Below, in pieces: positions 9,501-16,450 of a DNA stretch of 64,000 nt; the stretch's first letter is position 1; every line of letters begins with the position of its first letter. Position numbers and translations under genes: made by a program. This DNA is from Arcticibacterium sp964021845 (GTDB lineage Bacteria; Bacteroidota; Bacteroidia; Cytophagales; Spirosomataceae), in contig NZ_CAXHZC010000005.1 in the NCBI RefSeq assembly GCF_964021845.1, forward strand, positions 248,001 to 312,000, read 5' to 3'. The notes under the pieces were generated by a model that was given only the letters and a program-made list of their open reading frames with translations, did not search any database and was not told where the DNA came from.

Positions 9501-9914
9501 AACCGCTATCAAGGTGGAAGATATTTTAATAATAACTCTACGGGGCAGTGCATCAGATGTCATGTGGTGAATGGTCAAGGTGGCACCGTAGGACCAGATT
9601 TAAGCAGCATTGGTAAAACACTTACACGTGAGCAAATAGTAGAAGCACTGGTAGACCCAAGTGCAAGGTTATCCCCTGGTTACGGTACTATTTACTTAAC
9701 CTTAAAAGATGGTCAAGAAGTTACAGGAATCTTAGCAGAAGAAAGAGCAGATGAGCTTATAATAACTACGGGTGATGCCGAACCGCTTGAAATTCCAATA
9801 TCGAGAATAGCAAAGAGAGAAAATATGCCATCAGGTATGCCGCCTATGGGTAGCATCATGAGCAAAAGAGACATGAGAGACGTGGTAGAGTACTTAGCGA
9901 ACTTGAAGAAATAA
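6531..9914 (+). CDS. PVC-type haem-binding and HEAT-repeat lipoprotein
   Basis: 1127 residues. The N-terminus is a lipoprotein signal (LVWSC, Cys at about 21). The first half is a glucose/sorbosone-dehydrogenase-like propeller with three D-x-[DN]-x-DG calcium-type loops (DLNEDG, DTDGDG, DTNKDG). The middle, roughly residues 490-960, is a run of HEAT-like helical repeats rich in Ala and Leu. The C-terminus is a cytochrome c domain with C1007-x2-C1010-H1011 and GPDLSSIGK. This architecture is known from planctomycetes and Bacteroidota (DUF7133/PVC haem family) and is presumed to pass electrons from an oxidised carbohydrate. The substrate is unknown. A strong terminator follows. Confidence 0.9.
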   Translation: MKKNIFRVSLFAFAAVLVWSCMKVANKPGGIISKIADSSNAQLTEDIEGSTPITLAEGLKINLWATDSLAPDPIAMSIDDQNRIYLTRTNRQKNSEFDIRGHRDWMTESISLQSVEERRAFLRRIFAAENSEENEWLKDLNEDGVHDWRDLTVEKDEIWRLEDTDGDGRADVSTQVLRDFHEEITDVAGAVLIRRNDAFIGIGPDLWRIEDTNKDGFYDKKTSIATGFNIHIGFGGHGMSGLIEGPDGKIYWGIGDPGLSFTDQAGKKHHYPNQGVIVRCNPDGSDFEVFSHGHRNTHEFVFDAYGNIISSDNDGDHRGESERLVHIVEGSDSGWRINWQFGKYTDDKNNGYKVWMDEEMYKPRWDGQAAYFLPPIRNYHNGPTGMQFNPGTALGSNWLNKFFLVEFTGAPSRAHIWSFDLKPKGASFDFNSEVDMVGGVLATGIRFGTDGALYAADWINGWDTKNYGRVWKIDTKETDLATERAETKRLMTLDYAWQTPEQLYKLLFNPDMRIRQKAQFALVDANQTKTLLKAIAQKENQLVRVHGLWGMGQIAAKDKNAASQIVTYLNDGDGEIVAQTAKVIGDVKFEGAGEKLIGLLKSSNPRVQFYAAQALGRTMAIAAADDLIKMIEVNNDEDNYLRHAAVLALSRIGNKAPVYAMQKSSSKAVRTAGVLVLRKWQDPKVAEYLNDSEEYIVAEAARAINDDFSVEAALPALAELINRPNLTSEVILRRAINAALRVGGDKQLNDVLAYAQSSTAPKAMKAEALAALGNWAEPSVLDRVDGRYRGEVKRDGEKIRNLVIPKMASFLDSKDPAVLGAASQLLRDLGIRGFNNSLADIYDKISSSDVKSSILTSLAALKYPQISSMVNKALADKSRAVRTTALGMLSEVNISMELLPEMVNSVLEKGSQREQQKLIQSLGMMPAEKTSEVLSSLIDKLSAKELPAALTLDLSEAVGAGDSHALKEKLAAAMPKGNILDEYAGVMNGGNRYQGGRYFNNNSTGQCIRCHVVNGQGGTVGPDLSSIGKTLTREQIVEALVDPSARLSPGYGTIYLTLKDGQEVTGILAEERADELIITTGDAEPLEIPISRIAKRENMPSGMPPMGSIMSKRDMRDVVEYLANLKK

Positions 9915-9933
9915 GAAAGGGCTCTTTAAAATG

Positions 9934-9974
9934 AAAATCCGCATTTCAGTAATTCTGAAATGCGGATTTTTTTG
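9934..9974 (+). terminator. Intrinsic terminator after the haem/HEAT gene
   Basis: A 16-bp perfect stem (AAAATCCGCATTTCAG at 9934-9949 with CTGAAATGCGGATTTT at 9955-9970), 5-nt loop and a T tract. It starts 20 bases after the stop codon. Confidence 0.9.
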
Positions 9975-10038
9975 TATTAAAATGCTCGTGTCTAATCAAT
10001 GAAATCTTAGTGCTATATTCAAAGAGCCAGAAAAGCAC

Positions 10039-10305
10039 TCACTCAAAAATATACATCTCATTCACATTCTTTTTAACCCTAAAAAGCCGAATAACTCCAA
10101 AGATTAAAATAAAGGGAAAGAGGCTTATAAATGTCCAGCCAAGCCAACTGATTTCTGTAAAATAATCAAGTTTTAAAAAGGTGAGTCCCGTCACTAAAAA
10201 AACAAAAGATGTTCTGAAGTACGCGAGGAAAGTTCTTTCATTTGCTAAATGCGTTCTTTCAATAGCCAGTTTGTCACGGAGTATAAGTTCAGATTTTTCT
10301 TGCAT
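10039..10305 (-). CDS. DUF202 (YidH-like) membrane protein
   Basis: 88 residues from the ATG at 10305; a longer form would need the GTG at 10326. The stretch DKLAIERTHLANERTFLAY is the DUF202 signature, followed by two hydrophobic helices (FRTSFVFLVTGLTFLKL and LGWTFISLFPFILIFGVI). It is a small inner-membrane protein of unknown role. In yeast this domain sits at the end of VTC polyphosphate polymerase, but a link to polyphosphate is not established here. It stands alone between a terminator and a low-complexity tract. A TATTTTTG -7-like box (10372-10379, minus strand) lies upstream without a clear -33. Confidence 0.88.
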   Translation of the reverse strand: MQEKSELILRDKLAIERTHLANERTFLAYFRTSFVFLVTGLTFLKLDYFTEISWLGWTFISLFPFILIFGVIRLFRVKKNVNEMYIFE

Positions 10306-10436
10306 GACGTGAATATAATAATTCACTTTTAAGATTTAGCTTTGAGTTATTGATAAACACCTGATTTTAATCAAAAATACGCTTTGCAGCCCTGTTGCAT
10401 GGCTTTCTGCTATAAATTTGTGATGGTTACTAGGTC

Positions 10437-10611
10437 AAAAGACGTAAGACAAAAGAGAGAAGACTCTTGGGGGTGTAAGACGGTGGTCTATAAGATATAA
10501 GACGAAAGACATCGGACTTGTTGGATAAAGACATCAATCATGATACCCCCAGCATCTAGCATCAGGCATCATTCACCAGACATCCAACAACAAACATCAA
10601 ACAAAAAAATC
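10437..10611 (+). repeat. Low-complexity AAGAC / CATC degenerate repeat tract
   Basis: Between 10437 and 10535 the pentamer AAGAC occurs seven times at irregular spacing (for example AAAAGACGTAAGACAAAAG). It passes into a stretch to 10611 in which CATC occurs about seven times (GCATCTAGCATCAGGCATC). The tract ends exactly at the ATG of the CDF transporter. The bias is strong, but the copies are imperfect and not in fixed register, so it is not a simple microsatellite. It is open in the frame of the downstream gene, which is why an over-long start is possible there. Confidence 0.6.
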
Positions 10612-11511
10612 ATGTCAGGACATCATCATCACGGACAAGCTCATGGACATCATCACGGTACGGAGAATATTTCAACTGCTTTTTGGTTGAATTTGTCTTT
10701 TACCATTATTGAAATCATAGGTGGTTTTTTTACAAATTCGGTTGCCATTCTTTCTGATGCTTTGCATGATTTGGGCGACAGCCTTTCATTGGGTCTTGCT
10801 TGGTATTTTCAGAAGAAGTCAAACAAAGGAAGTGATAAAACTTATACGTATGGTTATAAGCGTTTTTCATTAGTTGGGGCTTTGGTAAATTCCATTGTAC
10901 TGGTGGTAGGTTCAGTTTTTATGCTGACAGAGGCTATTCCTCGTATTATGAACCCTGAAAGTTCTAATGCCAAAGGAATGATGCTGCTGGCTGTTTTGGG
11001 TATTGCGGTTAATGGTGCTGCGGTTTTTAAATTAAAGAAAGGGACTTCTTTAAATGAACGGGCGGTGATGCTTCACCTAATGGAAGATGTGCTTGGCTGG
11101 GTTGCTGTGCTAATCGGTGCAGTTTTGATGTATTTTTTCAAATGGAAAATAATTGACCCGCTTTTGTCAATTGGCATAACAGCTTATGTGCTTTTTAATG
11201 TTTACGGAAACCTGAAAAGCGTTTTTAGAGTGATTTTACAAGGCACACCAGAGAATTTTGAAGTGGAAGATATCAAAGCAAAGCTTAAGACTATTCAAGG
11301 TGTTTTAGATGTGCATGATTTACATGTTTGGTCTATGGATGGCGAGTTTAATGTCATGACTGTTCACGCAGTAGTTAAAGAGAAAGCTAACCGTGCCGCT
11401 ATGAAAAAAGCAATCAGGCATGAGTTACAACACATGGATGTAGAACACGTAACTATAGAGATGGAATTTGAAAACGAAGACTGCGGCATGGAAAATTGCT
11501 GTGAAGCTTAA
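10612..11511 (+). CDS. Cation diffusion facilitator (zinc/cobalt exporter)
   Basis: 299 residues from Met at 10612. The open frame starts at 10540, but the first 24 residues come from the repeat tract and are not conserved sequence. It starts with a His-rich metal-binding tail (MSGHHHHGQAHGHHHG) and has six predicted membrane helices. The metal sites are SDALHDLGD in helix 2 (HxxxD) and HLMEDVLGW in helix 5, followed by a cytoplasmic ferredoxin-like domain (VHDLHVWSMDGEFNVMTVH) ending in a Cys-rich tail (CGMENCCEA). This is the CzcD/ZitB type, exporting Zn2+, Co2+ or Cd2+ against protons. The His and Cys tails suggest metal sensing or buffering (inference). Confidence 0.93.
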   Translation: MSGHHHHGQAHGHHHGTENISTAFWLNLSFTIIEIIGGFFTNSVAILSDALHDLGDSLSLGLAWYFQKKSNKGSDKTYTYGYKRFSLVGALVNSIVLVVGSVFMLTEAIPRIMNPESSNAKGMMLLAVLGIAVNGAAVFKLKKGTSLNERAVMLHLMEDVLGWVAVLIGAVLMYFFKWKIIDPLLSIGITAYVLFNVYGNLKSVFRVILQGTPENFEVEDIKAKLKTIQGVLDVHDLHVWSMDGEFNVMTVHAVVKEKANRAAMKKAIRHELQHMDVEHVTIEMEFENEDCGMENCCEA

Positions 11512-11591
11512 CTCTTAAAACACTATTTTATAGGTACTCTGCGTTAGTTTGGCGAGAATTTTGTCTTTATTTCAAAAACAAATTATGACAC

Positions 11592-12677
11592 ATGAAAACG
11601 CTAATTACGGCTTTACTTCTTACGCTAATGTTTGGCTGCAAAGCTGACGAAGACCTCCCCAAGGGCACGCTAGACGGCAACCTTTATTTTCCTTCTGAAA
11701 CAGAATGGGAAAAGGTAGATAAATCTCTTTTAGGTATTTCCGACCAAGAACTGGAGGCTTTAAAGGCTTTTTTAGAAATCAATAACACCAGAGCTTTCCT
11801 GATTTTAAAAGATGGTAAAATAGTGGTAGAGGAGTATTTTGGAAAGGAAATTTTGACCTCGAATGACTTTAGCCAAGAAAGTTTATGGTATTGGGCATCT
11901 GCTGGTAAAACTTTAGTTTCTTTTTCTGTAGGCTTGGCTCAGGAGCAAGGTTTACTGAATATTGAAGATAAAACCTCTAAATATCTAGGGGAACACTGGA
12001 CGGCACTTCCATTAGAAAAAGAGAACCTTATTACTGTTAAAAATCAACTCAATATGACCTCCGGTTTAGATATTGACGTAGCAGATTCTCATTGTTTTGA
12101 ACCAAACTGTTTGCAATATAAGGCCGATGCAGGCACCCGATGGGACTATCATAACGGTTCTTATACATCGCTACACAATGTGGTGAGTAGTGCCGTGGGA
12201 GAGAGTTTTGATTCTTTTTACCAGGAAAACCTTAGAGATAAAATAGGGATGACAGGCTTTTGGCAGTTTGTGGATAATGATAATGTCTACTTTTCTGATG
12301 CGAGGTCATTTGCAAGGTTTGGTTTGTTGATGTTAAATAATGGTGATTGGGATGGTGAAACTATCATGTCAGATAAAACCTATTTTAATGAAATGATTAA
12401 TACCTCTCAAAACCTTAATGAGGCCTATGGTTACCTGTGGTGGTTAAATGGAAAGTCTAGCGGGATGGTGCCGAGTATTCAAACCGTTTTTCCTACAATG
12501 TTAAGCCCCACGGCTCCGGTAGATATGATAGCCGCTATGGGTTTAAATGGTCAGTTGTTAAACATAATACCTTCTGAAAACTTGGTGGTTTTAAGAATGG
12601 GAGATTCTCCAAGCGGGCAGATTGGACTTAATTTTCAAAACGACCTTTGGAGAGAGCTGAGTGAGATGCTCGATTAG
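11592..12677 (+). CDS. Serine hydrolase, beta-lactamase class C / NylB-like lipoprotein
   Basis: 361 residues, lipoprotein signal (TLMFGC, Cys16). The active-site motifs of the beta-lactamase/transpeptidase-like fold are visible: S103-x-x-K106 in WASAGKTL and Y186-x-N188 in WDYHNGSYT. The overall layout (ILKDGKIVVEEYF, then LWYWASAGKT, and the QLNMTSGL block) fits the 6-aminohexanoate-dimer hydrolase/EstB group rather than true lactamases. It is likely a cell-envelope esterase or amidase; the substrate is unknown. It lies 80 bases after the CDF gene and 62 before the nitroreductase. Confidence 0.88.
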   Translation: MKTLITALLLTLMFGCKADEDLPKGTLDGNLYFPSETEWEKVDKSLLGISDQELEALKAFLEINNTRAFLILKDGKIVVEEYFGKEILTSNDFSQESLWYWASAGKTLVSFSVGLAQEQGLLNIEDKTSKYLGEHWTALPLEKENLITVKNQLNMTSGLDIDVADSHCFEPNCLQYKADAGTRWDYHNGSYTSLHNVVSSAVGESFDSFYQENLRDKIGMTGFWQFVDNDNVYFSDARSFARFGLLMLNNGDWDGETIMSDKTYFNEMINTSQNLNEAYGYLWWLNGKSSGMVPSIQTVFPTMLSPTAPVDMIAAMGLNGQLLNIIPSENLVVLRMGDSPSGQIGLNFQNDLWRELSEMLD

Positions 12678-12715
12678 GTATTATTTCTGAATCCGTATCT
12701 TTAAAAGGTATTTTC

Positions 12716-12723
12716 TAAATTTG
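12716..12723 (+). promoter_or_regulatory. Possible -7 element for the nitroreductase gene
   Basis: TAAATTTG is an exact TAnnTTTG box 16 bases before the start codon, which would give a very short leader. No TTG-type -33 element is present at the right distance, so this is tentative. Confidence 0.3.
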
Positions 12724-12739
12724 GTTTAAAATCATTGAA

Positions 12740-13462
12740 ATGACCTTTAAAGAAATAGTAGAAAGCCGGCGTTCTATCAGGAAATTTGATACGGAACATG
12801 TGTTTAAGCATGAAAGGGTGACCGAAGCACTTCGATTAGCGATACTTTCGCCTAACTCTTCAAACCTCCAGACTTGGGAGTTTTACAGAGTGAAATCGGC
12901 CGATAAACTTAAAGAACTTTCAGAAGCTTGTTTAAATCAGGGTGCGGCCAGAACGGCATCTGAGATGGTGGTTTTTGTGAGTAGGCAAGACCTATGGGAA
13001 AAGCGAGCCAACTGGAACGCTCAGCAGATTAAAAACAAGGTAGGGGATAGGCAGGAGCTCAGCAAGCGAGAGAAAAGAGGTATTCATTATTATGAAACTA
13101 TGATGAAGCTCTTTTATGATAATTCGCTATGGCCGCTAAATTCTATTTTCAGACGTTTGGTTTTGCTCTGGAGAGTGCTAAACGGTAAGCCAATGATGCG
13201 TTTCACGAGAAAGCAGGATAGTAAAGTAGTTTCTAATAAATCTGTGGCAATAGCCGCCCAAACATTCATGCTAGCCATGAAAGACCAGGGATATGACACA
13301 TGCCCTATGGAAGGCTTTGATTCGGCTTGGGTTAGAAAGGCTCTTGATTTACCAAAGTCTGCCGACGTAAGTATTATAGTAGCCTGCGGCAAAGGCCTGC
13401 CAGAGGGAATTACTAACGAACGCTTACGATTACCTTATGGAGAGGTTGTTTTTGAGGTTTGA
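12740..13462 (+). CDS. Nitroreductase family FMN protein
   Basis: 240 residues, cytosolic. The N-terminus MTFKEIVESRRSIRKFD carries the Arg-Arg-Ser FMN-phosphate contacts typical of the family, and SPNSSNLQTWEF is the second FMN block. The C-terminal half has the conserved IAAQTFMLAMKDQGYDTCPMEG segment. Between them is an insertion of about 60 residues rich in aromatic and basic residues (MKLFYDNSLWPLNS region), which distinguishes this subfamily from short NfsB-like enzymes. It probably reduces quinones, flavins or nitro compounds with NAD(P)H. It is followed by a hairpin shared with the convergent sulfatase gene. Confidence 0.9.
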   Translation: MTFKEIVESRRSIRKFDTEHVFKHERVTEALRLAILSPNSSNLQTWEFYRVKSADKLKELSEACLNQGAARTASEMVVFVSRQDLWEKRANWNAQQIKNKVGDRQELSKREKRGIHYYETMMKLFYDNSLWPLNSIFRRLVLLWRVLNGKPMMRFTRKQDSKVVSNKSVAIAAQTFMLAMKDQGYDTCPMEGFDSAWVRKALDLPKSADVSIIVACGKGLPEGITNERLRLPYGEVVFEV

Positions 13463-13474
13463 AATAATGATAAA

Positions 13475-13502
13475 AGCTCCATTTAATTTAATAAATGGAG
13501 CT
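13475..13502. terminator. Bidirectional hairpin between convergent nitroreductase and sulfatase genes
   Basis: Perfect 11-bp arms AGCTCCATTTA (13475-13485) and TAAATGGAGCT (13492-13502). Both sides are AT-rich, and the minus-strand side continues TTTATCATTATT, so it can serve the sulfatase gene; the plus-strand U tract is poor. Confidence 0.5.
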
Positions 13503-13535
13503 ATAGTCGGAAATTATTAAGCGACCTTTAGGAAT

Positions 13536-14984
13536 TTATTTTACTGTTCCTGGTTTTCTTTTATTAGCTCCTTCAATGGAAGATAAGTCGTCTCCTAAGT
13601 CGGCCCTCGCTTCCTCTGCTAAAATCATTAACCTTTCTATTACCTCAGGAAAGTCTTCCTTTAAATCATAAGTCTCACCTGGGTCTGTATTTAGGTTGAA
13701 CAACTGCATTTCGTATGGATGGTTCCTTTTAGGGGCACCCATAAAGCCGTCCTTACCAAACTTGGTGTTTTCATAAGTTAAGCCTGGATGAGGCAATATT
13801 AGTTTCCAATTTCCTTCCCTAACTGCTTCCAAATTATTCTTACCATAATAATAGTAGAACTGCTTTCTTGGATTAAGAGAAGTATCCTCGGTTAAGGCAG
13901 AAAGCAAATTAATTCCATCAATTTTTTTCTCGGGAAGCTGAGCTCCGACGGCACTTGCTAAAGTTGGAAAAAGGTCAATAGTGCTACTTAGTTTATTGAA
14001 TACAGCTCCACCTTCAATCATTTTAGGCCATCTGATTAAACAAGGCACTCTCATACCACCTTCAAAACTAACTTGCTTTCCTTCTCTGAAACCGCCAGCT
14101 GAACCAGCATGGTTTCCAAAAGTTAGCCATGGACCATTATCACTAGTGAAAATAACTATAGTGTTTTCGTCCAAACCATTTTCTTTTAAACTATTCATTA
14201 TTTGTCCTACAGACTCATCAATTTCCATCATTAAATCACCAAATAGCCCTTGGTTACTTTTACCTTCAAATTCGGTTGGTACAGCTATAGGAACATGCGG
14301 CATATTATGAGCTAAGTAAATAAAGAAAGGGTTTTCTTTATTTGCCTTGATATAATCGATAGTACCATTTGTATAGGTTGAGACTAGTTCAGCTTGATCT
14401 TCTAAGGTTTTCATCTCTTTCACTTTTTCTTTTCCGTCTAAGAGATATAATGGCGGCATTTTAGACCTCCAATGACTGGTATCTGTAGCCACTTTTCCAT
14501 CAAAGCCAACGGGCCACATGTCATTTGAGTATGGCAAACCTAAATACTTGTCGAAACCATTATTTAAAGGTGAAAACTCATCGTTATCACCTAAATGCCA
14601 TTTACCAAACATTGCGGTATTATAGCCTACACTCTTAAACATTTCGGCAATAGTGGTTTCTTCTTGATTTAGACCAATTGGCGAATTAGGAAATAGTGCC
14701 CCTGTAATTCCAACTCTATTTGGATAACAGCCTGTTAAAAGAGCGGCTCTAGAAGCTGAACAAACGGCCTGAGCGGCTAGAAAATTTGTCAACCGCACAC
14801 CTTCAGTTCCTAATCTGTCAATATTGGGGGTACTAAATCCAGTAGCACCATAGCTTGATAAATCTCCATAGCCCATATCATCCATAAAGATGAGAATGAC
14901 ATTCGGTTTCGAGTTCTTTGTTTTCTCGGTTGTACAAGATTGAAAAATGCAAAGAGCGAATAAAGCAATTAATATATTTTTCAT
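13536..14984 (-). CDS. Sulfatase (alkaline phosphatase superfamily), lipoprotein
   Basis: 482 residues, lipoprotein signal (CIFQSC, Cys17). Metal-binding FMDDMGYGD and the sulfatase signature C75-S-A-S-R79 followed by AALLTG are present. Cys75 must be converted to formylglycine; because position +2 is Ala rather than Pro, the anaerobic-type radical SAM maturase (anSME) would be the expected activator (family knowledge). GKWHLGD and NGPWLTFGNHAGSAGGFREGK match arylsulfatase A-like enzymes of PULs. It is the last gene of the SusCD cluster, 9 bases behind SusD, so it probably removes sulfate from the imported glycan at the cell surface or in the periplasm. Confidence 0.94.
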   Translation of the reverse strand: MKNILIALFALCIFQSCTTEKTKNSKPNVILIFMDDMGYGDLSSYGATGFSTPNIDRLGTEGVRLTNFLAAQAVCSASRAALLTGCYPNRVGITGALFPNSPIGLNQEETTIAEMFKSVGYNTAMFGKWHLGDNDEFSPLNNGFDKYLGLPYSNDMWPVGFDGKVATDTSHWRSKMPPLYLLDGKEKVKEMKTLEDQAELVSTYTNGTIDYIKANKENPFFIYLAHNMPHVPIAVPTEFEGKSNQGLFGDLMMEIDESVGQIMNSLKENGLDENTIVIFTSDNGPWLTFGNHAGSAGGFREGKQVSFEGGMRVPCLIRWPKMIEGGAVFNKLSSTIDLFPTLASAVGAQLPEKKIDGINLLSALTEDTSLNPRKQFYYYYGKNNLEAVREGNWKLILPHPGLTYENTKFGKDGFMGAPKRNHPYEMQLFNLNTDPGETYDLKEDFPEVIERLMILAEEARADLGDDLSSIEGANKRKPGTVK

Positions 14985-14993
14985 TATTTTTTC

Positions 14994-16421
14994 TTAATAT
15001 CCGTCGTTTTGAACCATTTTTTCATTAGAATCTATCTCTCTCTGCGGTATTGGAAACCTTTGCATATGGTCTTTAGCGGGTTTACCTCTTTCTACAGCAC
15101 TTGAAATGAAGGTTCCATATCTTATTTGGTCTTCTCTACTTTTACCTTCAAAGAAGAATTCCATGGCTCTTTCCTTGATAAGTGCTTGTCTGAAGCTTTC
15201 TGTATCTAAGGAAGCCATTTCTAATGACCCAATACCCGATCTGTTTCTAACTTGATTTAATATGTCGACAGATTCTTGATTGATGCCGTTTAGCTCGTTC
15301 AAAGCTTCTGCTCTAGCCAAAAGTATGTCTGCATATCTTAATTCTGGAATATCTATACCATTCTGAGCACTTGCTTGGTCAGGGTCTAACTCATATTTAT
15401 AGGGGAAGGATTTATTATTACCATAGCCATATATGGTTTGGCCAGATACATTGACATATTCTGTAATAAATAACTCCTTTCTTTTATCATTTTCCTCAAA
15501 GGAATCTATAAAGGCGTCATAGAAGTAAGTATTAGCCGCGTAAATAGTTTGACCAGGGAGGCTAGGGTAGTCTGTTGGAAGGGTTAAAGCAGTGGTTTGG
15601 TTCCCTGCCACATTTACCACCGAAGGGTGTACCATAATCATTTCTTTATTTCCTTCATTGGTTATTTGGAATAGACCTTTATAGTCAGGGAACAATTCAT
15701 ATTGATTTAAGTCTATGACACTTTTGGCAGTTTCAGCTGCCCGAGTCCATTCTTTTTGGTTTAAATACCATTTAACCAGTGTACCAAGTGCCGAACCCTT
15801 CGTAGCTCTTCCGTACTCACTTTGAACTAGCGGCAGGTCGTTTGCTGCTTCCGTCAGGTTAGTTTCCACAAAGTTCTGGAATTCCTCTTCACTAGCCTTG
15901 GCTTTAATTATATCAGGGTCAGTTGATGAGGCGAATAATGGGCCAGGACCAAAAAGTTTGTAAATTCGACTATAGCTGAAGGCTCTAATGAATTTGGCTT
16001 CAGCGGTTCTTGTTTTTATAAACTCAGCGGAAGCCGTTACGTTTTGAATGTTGTCCAAAACTAGGTTTGCATCCCTAATAGCACTGTACTTCCTATTCCA
16101 TTCTGAGTTTAAGGCTGAATTATTTGCATCCCAAGTGAAGTTAGAAAGAGGTGCAAGCCATGCATTGACACTACCGCCTAAACCCCAGCATTCTCCAGTA
16201 GTAAAGCCAGATAGCGTTAAAGATTCAAAGGCGTCGTTTCCGCGGGACGAAAGAGCATTGGCGTAGGCTGAGTTTAAAACTTTGTCTACTCCACCTGAGG
16301 TGGAAAGTATAATTGAAGGATCTAATTCAGAATAAACTTCTTCCTCCAAAATATCTTCACAAGAATTTAATGATGTTAAACTGAGGGCACATAAGGCCGT
16401 CAATATTATTATTTTTCTCAT
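14994..16421 (-). CDS. SusD/RagB family glycan-binding lipoprotein
   Basis: 475 residues with a lipoprotein signal (TSLNSC, Cys20). The N-terminal SusD-like part (about 20-200) and RagB/SusD C-terminal domain (about 260-475) are visible, including AEALNELNG, VDILNQVRNRSGIG and the terminal KDHMQRFPIPQREIDSN segment that closes nearly all family members. It sits on the cell surface over the SusC porin and captures oligosaccharide. It lies 29 bases downstream of the SusC gene in the same operon. The ligand is not readable; the adjacent sulfatase suggests a sulfated glycan. Confidence 0.95.
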   Translation of the reverse strand: MRKIIILTALCALSLTSLNSCEDILEEEVYSELDPSIILSTSGGVDKVLNSAYANALSSRGNDAFESLTLSGFTTGECWGLGGSVNAWLAPLSNFTWDANNSALNSEWNRKYSAIRDANLVLDNIQNVTASAEFIKTRTAEAKFIRAFSYSRIYKLFGPGPLFASSTDPDIIKAKASEEEFQNFVETNLTEAANDLPLVQSEYGRATKGSALGTLVKWYLNQKEWTRAAETAKSVIDLNQYELFPDYKGLFQITNEGNKEMIMVHPSVVNVAGNQTTALTLPTDYPSLPGQTIYAANTYFYDAFIDSFEENDKRKELFITEYVNVSGQTIYGYGNNKSFPYKYELDPDQASAQNGIDIPELRYADILLARAEALNELNGINQESVDILNQVRNRSGIGSLEMASLDTESFRQALIKERAMEFFFEGKSREDQIRYGTFISSAVERGKPAKDHMQRFPIPQREIDSNEKMVQNDGY

Positions 16422-16450
16422 AATATTATTACTTAATGTTTTGAGTTAAA

